The position numbers and the translations under genes are program-made. Below the pieces are notes generated by a model that searched no databases, was not told where the DNA came from, and saw only the letters and a program-made list of their open reading frames with translations. 64,000 bases of DNA from Panicum virgatum (Eukaryota; Streptophyta; Magnoliopsida; Poales; Poaceae): contig NC_053146.1 of NCBI RefSeq assembly GCF_016808335.1, forward strand, positions 12,864,015-12,928,014. Direction: 5' to 3'. This document shows, in pieces, positions 34,164-44,989 of the stretch (its first letter is position 1; each line of letters opens with the position of its first letter).

Positions 34164-34757
34164 GATATAAAACAAAACATTTGGAGTAAAAAGTATACAA
34201 TTCACCTACTATTATTTCATTTTAATCTTTTCTCCATTACTAATCTTTTTATTATTTGCTGTTTGAAGTTTATGCGAGTGAATGGTAATAAGGAACGATG
34301 GTTTAATTTTTTTCTACTTTGAGCTTTTAACCTCCACTTCTGAGTTAGAATAAAATTAAAAAAAAATTAAAAATAGAAACTTGAGGGAGAATCATATGGT
34401 TCATCTAGCGTTATTGCATTTAATTTTATCCTTTCACCATTACTTTTTTGTCAAAAAAAATCTCCAAAAAACTATACGTTACCCCATGTTTAAAGTCCAT
34501 GTGTCAAATGAGATAGGAAAGGAGGAAAATAATTGTGACATAATTAAATATCAAGAGTATTCTGCACGGACTAGCAGTGCATTGCATGGATATAGTTAAT
34601 CATAAAAGAATTAAGATTGAGGACAAGTTCAGCCAAGGAGAAATAAAAAAACTAAAGGAATAAGTGTCAGAATTAAACAGGGTGAAGATCTCAAGGTTTC
34701 ATATTTTTGAAGCTTTAGCATATTTATAGCTCCGACTATTTTGAATTTTTCATGCTT

Positions 34758-34815
<58 letters not shown>

Positions 34816-35064
34816 CTCCTACTGTTTTGCGGACACCTTAAATGTAATGCCGGGCCAATCAAGAGCTCAAGGTTTCTTGTATCATTTAGCATCAACTAAC
34901 TATATATACAGTTATCTTTTGCCTGAATCTTCTAAAGAATTTGGGAAACTAAAAGGTTTCAAGACCACTTAATGATCACCTGTTTGAGATAGGTTAAATT
35001 ATTGACCCACAACTGAATAATTACCGATTCCAGGGAAAAACAATGACTCAAATAAATACTACAT
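34164..35064. other. AT-rich intergenic sequence
   Basis: No gene recognised. It includes a TA microsatellite (listed separately) and otherwise unremarkable AT-rich DNA. Confidence 0.5.
34759..34814. repeat. (TA)n microsatellite
   Basis: About 27 uninterrupted TA units. Expected to vary in length between individuals. Confidence 0.97.
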
Positions 35065-35657
35065 AATGACACATACCAAAATTTTCCATATTGCTGCAGG
35101 TCTCATTTTTTATTTTTTCTGAGCATCAAATTCATCTGTGAAACTGTCATATAATTAAGTCATCTAAGATATGTAGTGGAGAATAAGTACAGCAATATGG
35201 ATGTGCGACATATTCAACCATGTTATTATTTTCCTTGTTAACTGAGATGCTTTATCTGTGGTTGGATCTATTTGGATAGTGGTTTCCCCATTACCTAAAC
35301 AAAAGTTCCATTATGAAGAAACTCAACAAACTAGTAACTTGCATGCCATGAAACAAGGTGAAGGTACACACATACCAAATTATGCCATTCTGCCTCCTTC
35401 CATATTGCCGCAGGTCCTATTTTTCATTTTTCTGAGCATCAAATTCATGTGTGAACTGTCATATAAGTCATCGGAGATATAGAACCATGTTATTTTCCTT
35501 GTAAAATGAGATGCATTATTTGTGGTTGGATTTATCTGGATAGTTTTTTCCCCATTGTCTAAACAAAAGTTCCATTATGAATTGAAGAAGCTCAACAAAC
35601 CAGTGCTCTACTATTTAACTTGCATGCCATGAAACAAGGTGAAGGTACACACATATA
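35065..35657. repeat. Tandem duplication of a unit of about 280 bp
   Basis: Two adjacent copies share, in order, 'cataccaaa', 'ccatattgc(t/c)gcaggtc', 'tctgagcatcaaattcat', 'gtggttggat', 'taaacaaaagttccattatg' and 'cttgcatgccatgaaacaag'. The first copy runs from about 35065 to 35372 and the second from about 35373 to 35657. The unit is AT-rich and noncoding. It lies about 180 bp beyond the stop codon of the F-box gene. Confidence 0.8.
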
Positions 35658-35837
35658 TAAGGCCATTCCCTGAAATAGGTTACCGGAGCAACCATGCTTC
35701 TTTTCATCATGGATCAAAGAGTTGTTATTCATACAGTCAAAGCATAAAGTTTACTTCCAGCTAGGGATACCATGATCAGAATTCAGAAGCTACATACATA
35801 TAGCATAAATTATTTCGAATAATGGTAACACCATATT

Positions 35838-37535
35838 TCAAACATTACAAACAGAATCTCCATGCTTAATGCTGATCCTTGCTGCTGGCGATGCTCTTTG
35901 ACACTCTTTGAGCTCTCTCGACGCTTCTTGAGCAGTCTTTGTACTTCCCTCAAACATGTCCACAGATACTGCCCGGAGATTTCTTGCACGGTGAAGAACA
36001 TGGCGGATGAAGCGCATCTCATTTTCCGAGCATGAAATATTAATCATACGCAGATATTCCAGATTTTTGAACCATAAAGTAGAATTCGGCAAGACACTGA
36101 GCATGAATCCAGCTACTACACCCTCTTGAAAGATTTCCTCATCTCTAAAAGAATTCTGCATGCAAAAATGTTTTGAATGAAGGCACAACAAATGGATTCA
36201 GTGCAATAATTAGTTACACTAAAAGGATGAAGGAAAGGTGGTAAGATAGCTATGAACAAATAATAATAAATCAAATATTACCGTAATTTCAAGAACTTGA
36301 AGAAGTTGAGCTCTGCGAAGTAGGTAAAATGTCGACACGAATGTCGTGATAATAGAAAAGTTTGTGTCAAGTTTCAAAACCCTTAGGTTCTGGAATCCGA
36401 ATAAAAGACTTGTCAGGAACGGTCCCTGAAAATATGAAAGAAGTTATTTTACATAATATATATCTACTGCATGTATAAAAAACTATATACTGATATCAAA
36501 ATATGAGCAACAATATAATACAAGAACTACTGATATCAGTAGTGAGAAATAGTAGTACAAGAAAAGAAAAATATGTTCATCATCAGTAATAATCATCAAT
36601 AGCATATGACCATAGTACAATACTAAACAATCTTGGATCATCACATGGAAAAAATCGTACGGCCATAGTATGCTCACCTGATATGTGACACCGTCAAAAT
36701 TACCGAGCTTGAGCTCCCTGACCCTGGAAACCGCTCTGAAAAGCTTGTCGTAGTCTCTGTCGACCGGGGAATCATTGAGCATGACGTCGGCATCCTCCAG
36801 CTTGGGCAGGTCCCCAAGCTCCCACGAGCCAGCGCCGACGAGACTCAGGCACAGGACAAGCCGCCGGAGGTTGGGCCCTCCGATAACCCACTTGCCGGGG
36901 ATGCTTCCGACGTCGGCTACGTGGAAGACGATGTGTTTCAGGCTCAGCTCCTGGAGGCCCGGCGCCGCGGCGAGCATGGCCTCCACCTGCCTCCACCCGT
37001 TCTCGCCGTGGAAGAGGACCCGGTCGAGCGAGAGCGCGGCCAGGGCATGGAACCCGGCGAATCCGACTGGCGGCGCCGGAAGGGCGCAGGATCTGAGCCT
37101 CAGCTCGGCTAGCGCGGCGGGGTCGCAGGAGAAGAGCGACGGCAGCGCGGCGGGCGTGTCGCGGGCGGGGAGGTCTAGGGAGACCGAGCGGGGGCTCTTG
37201 CCGGCGACGAGGCGCAACCAGTTGTCGGCGCGCCCGGCGAGGCCGAGGGGAACGCCGCGGATGCTGACGCGGCGGACAGGGTTGGCGCAGCGCTCCAGGA
37301 CGCTGACGGCGGTCTCCCAGCTGCGCACGCCGTCGATGTCGATGTCGACGTCGAGGTCCGGCACGGACTCCCAGCGGTGGCGCCAGACCGGCGACAGCAC
37401 GGAGGTGCGCACCACGTCGCGGGCGGGGAGACGGGCGAGCACGTTGTCCTGGACCTCTGCTGGGAGAGCGCCTAGAGAGCCCTCCGGCGTCGGCGGCTGC
37501 CGCCTCCGCCGTTCAGATCTCCGCGCACGCAACAT
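35838..37535 (-). CDS. F-box/LRR protein, FBD-type
   Basis: Three exons on the minus strand (37535-36678, 36425-36282, 36155-35838) with gt...ag introns, all in phase 0, give 439 residues. Residues about 19-60 form the F-box ('GALPAEVQDNVLARLPARDV', then 'SVLSPVWRHRWESVPDLDV'). Leucine-rich segments follow ('LAELRLRSCALP', 'LQELSLKHIVFH', 'LRRLVLCLSL'). The last exon has the 'WFKNLEYLRM...NEMRFIRHVLHRARNLRAVSV' pattern of the plant FBD domain. Such proteins act as SCF ubiquitin-ligase adaptors, with SKP1 binding the F-box and the LRRs choosing substrates. I chose the ATG at 37535 because the frame extends further upstream only to non-ATG codons. An LTR element starts 252 bp upstream of this ATG. 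The target is unknown. Confidence 0.88.
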
Positions 37536-38214
37536 CTCGGCTAGGGTTGTACTGGAACGAGTGAGCTCGTGCGATTGGGAATGGGGAATTGGGGACTGTT
37601 TCGTATGTATAGGCACCCTAGCGTCTCGATCGAAGGTTCCAGAAGTTACCCAGCAGTAATTTTGTCCTGTGTAATTATTAGCACTAAAAATTTACAGCAA
37701 CCACACACTGTCACTTCAGCTTTCCTTTTATGCTGTGCCGCCATGCTTTCTCACCATGGTTCAAATGAGGATGGCTGTCTGAAAATTGTGAGAACCGCCC
37801 AATTTGCACTCGGTTTAAGTGAAAATTATTAATTAATCCATTAAGATGAGAGTTAATACGTGTCCGTCTCTCGACACGCCACGTGTTAATCCACATCTTA
37901 GAGGCACTTAATCAACACAAATCACCTAAAACGACCGCAAATCCGGTAGTCCCGGTACGTATTTGCCACATGCCCAGGATTAAGCACACGTACCGTTATA
38001 CAAGCACGTACATTGTCGATGATCCACAAAGAGCAGTTTTACACGTTTAACATTACAAGTTCGATATAGGTGGGTTCAAACTTTCTTTACAAGCCCTGGG
38101 CTTATGAAAGACATTTTAAACAGAAACTTGGAGTTTATTGAATTTACATGCTTTCACGGAGTTCGATTACGATAAAAACATACTTAACATAATGATGCCT
38201 TGCTCAAGGACATC

Positions 38215-40004
38215 TGTAGCGAAAATGGCCTCTCATGCCATATTTCAATATAATGTTTTGGCGATTGATGACACACACAACACTTGGACTAATGTGATTG
38301 TTAAGATGACCATTCTCAGGCTTTTAGGTTCAAGTGATGACAAAGAGAAGATGGGCGTAGCTAGGTCCGAAGGGCCGCCCCTACGGGGGTTCCGCTACCC
38401 GGTTAGCGGACGGGGGTCGAGGGGGAGCCGCCCCTCGTGGGTTTCAGGGCAGCGCCCTGAAAGCTCTTCTAGGAGTATACCCTGAAAGGATTCGAAGATT
38501 GAAGAGACCGTGAAGAAACCAAGTCAAAACAATCAAGACAGAGATATTTTAGTATCACCGGTTTAACCGACGCTAAGAAAATTACATACGTCGGTGCATT
38601 GACTTGGAGCACGTCTGGGAGTTTTGGTAACACCGGTTGAACCGACGCTAGGAAAGTTGAATACGTCGGTGCAATGAACTCAGCAGCTAAGGCAAAATCT
38701 ATACACCGGATGAACCAACGCTAGATATTGGTGAACGTTGGTGCAGTTGTCCAGAGAGTTAGTTTTTCAGCAACTACACTCACCGGTTAAACCGACACTG
38801 CATCGGTTGATTACGTCGGTCGATTGAGGTAGCCGTTGAAGTATAACGGCTAGTTGGAAAATGCACTCACCGGTTAAACCGGTGATGACAAAAACGGAAG
38901 GATCGGTTTAACCGGTGATAACGCATTTTGTCAGCCTTTTTCCATCGACTAGTTTGGGGTGTGTGGGCTATATATATATGCCACCCCACGGTTCATTTGA
39001 GAGTGCTGGAGACCAAGGAAGCATACAAGAGCCAAAGATCATCTCCAACCACCTTAGAACTTCATTGAACATCATATAGGCTTAAGCACACTTGTGCGAG
39101 TGCTTAAGTGCTTGCAATAGGGATTAGTTCTTGCGAGAGCTCCCTTGAGAGAAGTCTTGCTGTGGCAAGCAATCCTTGTGATTCGTCGTGTGATCCTCCG
39201 ACTTGGTGTGGAGTGGCAACGACACTTTGTGCGGGGAAAGAGGAGGCCCCCTCCTTGGTGGAGAAGCTCCGTAGTGGATTTCGGCCGGGTGACCGAGAGA
39301 GACGGTGGCGGTGCATGAGACTCAGTGTCTTGTGGGCACTTGCCTTTGCTTGCCGGCATCGCCTTGGTGCGAAATGAGCTCTAACAGATTTCTAGCTGCC
39401 CCAGAAGAAGATGACGGAGCTGGAACCACCGGATTTGGTGGTGATGAACCATAATGCCGCAACAAATCCTCAAGATCAAACGGAGGTTCCTCGCCCCTTT
39501 CCACACATTCTCTATATTCTTTTTCCAAATAACGGAGTGCTGCCCTATGAAAAGCGCTAGGTTTCTTGCACCGACGACCGACTGGAGTTGTGCCCTTCTC
39601 TCCAGAAGGACAACGATCACCCCCACCGGTGCCACTCCCTCCAGCTGCTGAAGCCATATTTTACTGGAAAACACTATTATTTTTCACAACATTATAAATT
39701 CTTACTATTACAATAAAATCTGAATAAATAAATTAAAATAAATCACATTAATTTGCAAATTGATTGAAAAAACTCTATCTTGCATGCCTTTACTTTCCTA
39801 GTTAATTTGATTAGGATTGGCTATAGGTTGCAAGTGTTTAGGGGTAAGTAGAGAGTAGCATAGATAAATCTTAGTCATAAGTAGCATGTGTAGGACGTGT
39901 TAGGTTTATCTTATGCAAGTAGTTTGAGCCCTAGGACAAAAAGCGATTAGCGACCCTATTCACCCCCTCCCCCTCTAGGGTGGGACACCCCGGCGATCCT
40001 TACA
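38215..40004 (+). mobile_element. Solo LTR nested in the upstream LTR
   Basis: It starts 'tgtagcgaaaatggcc' and ends 'cggcgatccttaca', flanked by acatc on both sides (38210-38214 and 40005-40009). Its body carries several 'caccggtttaaccg' / 'acgtcggtgca' motifs typical of a grass LTR family, a TATA-like run near 38970 and the 'tattcaccccctccccctct' motif near its 3' end. No internal region or second LTR is present, so it arose by LTR-LTR recombination. A 412-bp piece of CACTA gene (39365-39776) is embedded in it. Confidence 0.88.
39365..39776 (-). pseudogene. CACTA gene fragment embedded in a solo LTR
   Basis: It is colinear with 17057-17468 over exactly 412 bp with about 17 mismatches and no net indel. 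It spans the start codon and first 97 or so codons ('MASAAGGSGTGGGDRC' on the minus strand) plus about 110 bp upstream of the ATG. Both edges are abrupt and show no TIRs or target duplication of its own. It therefore reached the LTR by template switching or gene conversion rather than as a transposon. Confidence 0.85.
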
Positions 40005-40009
40005 ACATC

Positions 40010-42780
40010 ACCACAGCCGCAACGACCTACTCCTCCCCCGCATTGGGTTCGGCGAGGTAGAAGTGGCCGAACACCACTTTCGGCTCACCTGCAACTAGGT
40101 TTAGAAAGCAACCTGAGTACAAAAGGTACTCACAAGACTTACGCGATTAAATAAACAAGGATCATGCAAAGGCTCAAGTAAAAGCTTTAAGGTTAAGTAT
40201 TTATTGTATAAGCATTAGCTCTCTACACTATCACCTATCAGAATTAACATTGCCCAAACCCCCATTAAATTTTAGTTGATTAAGAGTATAGCACATAAAG
40301 TGTCAAAGAGGTGCCATGAACCATTTCCATCATAACCGAAACTTTCTACGAAGAGTTCAACGGACAAAGAGCTTGCTCATAACCGAGAGAGCGGCAATTC
40401 GAATTGATTTAACCTTGCAAGGGTGTACTACTTTACCCACACGACGCGAGGACCATGCGACTCACCCAACCGATCACGTTGGGCAAGGGGGTACTCATGT
40501 CAACCGTTCCCAACAAGGCTCGATCATTGAAATCTTCACACCTATCTTACGCGTAGAGACTTAGTTTCCACTGGAGACATCTCTAAACTTTCCTACACAT
40601 AGGTCCACCCGGGGACACCTCTAATCCTCTCTGCATAGCCCTTAGCCACGTATTTAGGACTGCACATCAATGATCAAGTCAAAAAAGGTAATTAGCTTAT
40701 CCGTACTATTATATTGGATATGTGGTAGCACGTAAAAGTGCTCAAAGCCGACGTCATCCATGGACGGTCCTTAAACAATCCAAGTGGACTTGCCCATGTG
40801 ACTCCATTCACTGGGCCCTACTATTCCGCTCGAACCTCGAGGCTACCAAACCCTTAACAACCAAACCGAACCAGTGCGATCAAGGGTAACCGGTAAATGT
40901 GATCCTCCGAATTATTTCTGTCTAGCGAGCAATATAAATAATCTAAGCAGGGCTAAGCATCTAGTCAGGTTAAGTAATTAACTGACTAACTAGTGCCAAG
41001 AACAAGGATAACAAATCAAGAAAGGATAATGCACGCAGATAGGTACAAGAATGCAATATATACATACTATATATAACCCAACATTACCGGTGAGATAACT
41101 AATTAAATCAAGTTAAATAGGAGCAAGGATTCATGCTTAGCTGCTTGCCTTGGTTAACTTCCGGCCCGACCACGAACGGGACTCCGGGTTCAGGCTCGAT
41201 GGACTCGGCAGGCTCAACGGGTTCGTTCTCCGACGGTTCAGTCACTATAATGCATGTATGAGATGCATGCATTAGTATGATGCGGTGACATAAAAATGAC
41301 ATGCTATAAATGAAACATGGATGAAATACTATGCAAAGGCACATGAATGTAACACATGCGATGATGCACAAATGTAACACACGCAATGACAATGATCCCT
41401 ATTGAACATGCGATCAACGAACTAGTGCGAGAATTAAGAAAAGAACTATTACAACAAGCATAAATTATAAATTAAATTGAGCATACAGAGGACATTACAA
41501 GGACCACATGAAAATTGGATTTGCAGTAAAAGCATTTTTCTATTATTACTCATAAATATATTAATTTTCAGCTACTCTAAACAAGATAAATCAGAAAATG
41601 CAAGCAAACTTAACTAAACAAATTCAAGAAAATTATCATAGATACTAGGCATTAATACAAAGCTAACAAAACTTGTTTCACCCTTTTGTCATTTTCCAGC
41701 AAAAAGTTCTATATTAAATTATTTTCAGATAGAGCATATGAAATCACACTAAAACCTTAACAAACAGCAAGGAAACATATGATCAATCCGCACTACTGGA
41801 AATAACATCTCACAAGGAATCTAACAAAATTTAGTTTGCGTTTTTCTGATTTTTCTACGATTTACTATGATTTTTCAAAGTTTCAGCCGATTTATTGCAA
41901 AAGAGCCCTTCGCAGCACTATTCACCTGAGTCTTGGTTTGTGCAGTTAGCCCCCTGGACTTGTTTGAATTGCTGCACAAGGTCCTTCACATGAACTGAAG
42001 CAGAGGAGGCACTCAGGGAGCTCGATTTTGATAAGGGGAGGCCATGCCGACTGCAAGGGAGGGGTGGGGGAGCATGAAGGGGATGAGGGCTAACTGTAGG
42101 TGTGCTCGGTTAGAGCTGGGGTGGCCGGGGGAGGGCTGGCGGTTGGAGCAGCACCTCGGCGGCGGTGGTGGCGGCGTGCGGCGGGGCTCCGGTGAGTGGT
42201 CGACGACAGGGCGGCCATGGGAGGGTTCAGCAGGGCCGGGCGGAGTGGAGGTGCTCAGCGGCGCGGCACAGAGGCGCGGGCGCGTGGCTTGCGGCGAGCA
42301 GCAGCATGCTGGTGTCGGCATGGCTCAGGAACGAGCGCAGAAACAACGGGAACGTGTAAGAACGAGGAGAGCACGAGCATCAGTGAGTCGAGGGGAGTCG
42401 ATTTCTATACCTAGGTTGGATGGAGAAGGACCGGAGGTAGGACTTCGACGGTGAGGAGCGGAGCTACTGTTCATGGTGGTCTAGAGCTTCGATTCCCGTC
42501 GATTGGGCCGAGGAGGAGTTCAGTTGGGGTTTGGGAAAGTTGGAGGAGGTGGTGGGGAACGTCTGGGCATAAGAAATCGAAGTAGGGCAGCCGGAGGGAG
42601 GAGATCGATGGGAGAGGCGGTGGCGAGTCTGCTTTGCTCGAGCTCTGGCACGGGAGGAGGAAGAAGAGGGGCGCGTGCGAGTGAGAGAGCAGTTGGTGGC
42701 TCGAGATAAAGATGAGGACGGCATGGGCAGCAGCGGAGTGACGCAGGACGGCACGGCAGCGAGCCGATGCTCGCCGCGCG
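40010..42780. other. Body of the long LTR, no gene
   Basis: 40010-42000 is noncoding with 'ggtactcacaagacttacg'-type stretches seen also near 28230 ('actcagcaaggcttacctg'), supporting membership of the same broad LTR family as 27831-29102. 42000-42780 is GC-rich, with open frames on both strands that I attribute to base composition. Confidence 0.5.
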
Positions 42781-44989
42781 TCGAGCGTGCATGAAGGCCG
42801 CCCAACATTGTTGACTCGGTTTGAAAATCTTAAACTTAATTAGCATGTGCTCAAACACCTGGGTGTTACAAAAATGATCTCCTGCTCGTCACTACGTACA
42901 GTTTTGTCAGAGACGAAACTCCAGAAGTACAACCCACGCCGTATAATAAACAACACCAAGTTGAGTATGAGTATATAGAAAGCATTCAAAGTGAAAAAAT
43001 AGTTTTCTCGAAATTTTAATTTCTCTCTCACCCTCGCGTCACCCCGTGCGAGTGACTCGGGCGCCCCTCGGAACCCTAGCCGCCGCTGCTTCCGCCCACC
43101 GCTCCACTGCCTGAGCGGGCCGCCAGAAGCCCGTGCGCCCCACAATGAGGGCGTTGGCAGGCCCTTTCGTGCTCTTGGGCAGGAGTGGCCGTCTGGACCG
43201 TCGTTGGCAGCTTGCCGGCACGAGCAGCTTTTTGCGGATGCGGAACCCGAGGGGTCTCGAATCTAGCATGGTGCCGAAAGGATCCTGTGCTCATGCTGCC
43301 TGCCGCGCGAGAGGTGGGGGTGCCGTGTGCCGGCCGGCATCGGAGGTGGCTTGACCACTACTGGAAATCCATAATTTGCCGAGTGTTAGCCTCTTTGCCA
43401 AGTATTTTTTCTCGGACACTCCGCAAAGAGACTCATTACCTAGTGTCAAAGTGAAGACACTCGGCAAAAAAAGCTCGGTAAAGAGCTTCTTTGCCGAGTG
43501 TCAAATAAAGACACTAGACAAATATAAGTTTCAAATTTAATTTTGAACCACTAAATAAATTTAAATAAAAAATTTTCAACTACAAAATTGTGTAACTTCA
43601 CAAGATCTAAAACTTTTATATTAATCATTTATTTTTTTGATAAAGTGATAGTAAATTTGTTCACAAAATCGATAGCTCTCTGATATAGTTTCAAAAACTA
43701 TATACGAGACTTATAAGATTTGTGAACAATATTACTACTACTATGTCGAATGAGAAAAAACCAAAATAAAAGTTGCTGATCTTTAGAAGCTGAACAACTT
43801 TCTAGTTGATTTTTTTTAATTTGAAATCATCTTGTCAACAAAAAGTACGTTTGAACATCTCAAATTTGAAATTAAAATTTCTAAACAACATTGGATGGAG
43901 AAAGTACCAAAACATAAGTTGTAGATATTGAAAAGTTATGAATTTTGTAGTTAACAATTTTTTTAATTTGGATTCATTTAGAACATGAAACAAATCATTT
44001 AAACTCGAAGAAAATAAAAAAACCGTTTGCCGAGTGTTTTTAGGTGACACTCGGCAAACAGGTGGGCCCATCAACCCACACCATGCGCACAATTTTTTTT
44101 CTTTTTTCCTCATTTTCCCCTCCCCTCTCGGTCAATCTTAACCACTCCCCTCCTCCTCCGCTTGCTTCCGCTCGCCCCTCCTCCGCTCACCTCTCCGACG
44201 GACCCTCCTCTGCCTCCCTTCCTCTCCCCCCTCCGCTCGCCCCTCACCAGCAGTGAGGAGCAGCGGCGGGGTGAGGTACGGCGGCAGCGCATAAACAGCA
44301 TGGGACGGTGGCAGCAAACGGCATCGCGAGCAGGAGCGGGACGGGAAGCTCAAGCAGCCCGGCCATGACGTGGTCCCAGATCCGGCCGTGCGCGAGCAGG
44401 GAAGCTCCCGCAGAACTACTAGAAAACGAGCCATGGGAACCGGTTGGAAACAGCCTTAGGCACCGGTTTTCCAACCGGTTCCCCCAAACCGAGACCTTTG
44501 GTGTCTCCCTAAGACTCCGAGAATTTAACCCGGTGCCTTAGGCATCCATTGGCACCTGTTGGAAAGACCAACCGGTGCCAAAGATGCTGCCACGCTGACG
44601 CAAGTTGGCAGCCCCTATGGTACCTATTTGTCTTTCCAACCGGTGCCAATGACCTTTTTCCTTATTTTCCGAATTCCAGTTTTGTTTGTTATATTTATTA
44701 CTATTTATTCTTTTATAATTGCTAAACCACTCGAGCTCTACAGTACTATACGTTCATTGATCGTACGTACGTGTTCATTTTCAGAGAATATTTGAAACTA
44801 ATTAAAAGTGAAATGCGAGCATATAATTAAGCTAATTAGATGAACTAATATATTCACAAATATACAAACATCAAGGCATCACGTTTAGAAATATTTACAA
44901 ATGTACAAGTCATGTTTGTAGTCCAACTACTGGGCCCCTCAGGACGTCGATGGAAGTCATATATGGATGTGACTGTAATGGTAGAACTC

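Larger units (their letters stand above)
37787..42870 (-). mobile_element. LTR insertion (probably a solo LTR) upstream of the F-box gene
   Basis: In minus orientation it begins 'tgtaacacccaggtg' (42870) and ends 'gggcggttctcaca' (37787). The 5-bp repeat aaaat flanks it (37782-37786 and 42871-42875). Removing a nested 1790-bp LTR and its duplicated 5 bp leaves about 3.3 kb, compatible with one long LTR of the TGTAACACCC type carried by large gypsy elements. I see no internal coding region and no second LTR. The GC-rich part at 42010-42800 could be the LTR's transcribed leader or captured DNA. Confidence 0.75.

Noticed and set aside
37536..37616. 27-residue N-terminal extension of the F-box protein
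   Set aside because: It would begin at a GTG codon. The first ATG in frame is at 37535, and GTG starts are not expected in a plant nuclear gene.
36775..37659. Plus-strand open frame of 294 codons over F-box exon 1
   Set aside because: It is the antisense of a GC-rich real exon, shows no domain, and the minus-strand model has matching splice sites and known motifs.
41108..41392. Minus-strand frame with a hydrophobic start, possible membrane protein
   Set aside because: It lies within the noncoding LTR body and has no splice context. The hydrophobic run comes from 'cat/atg' rich repeats.
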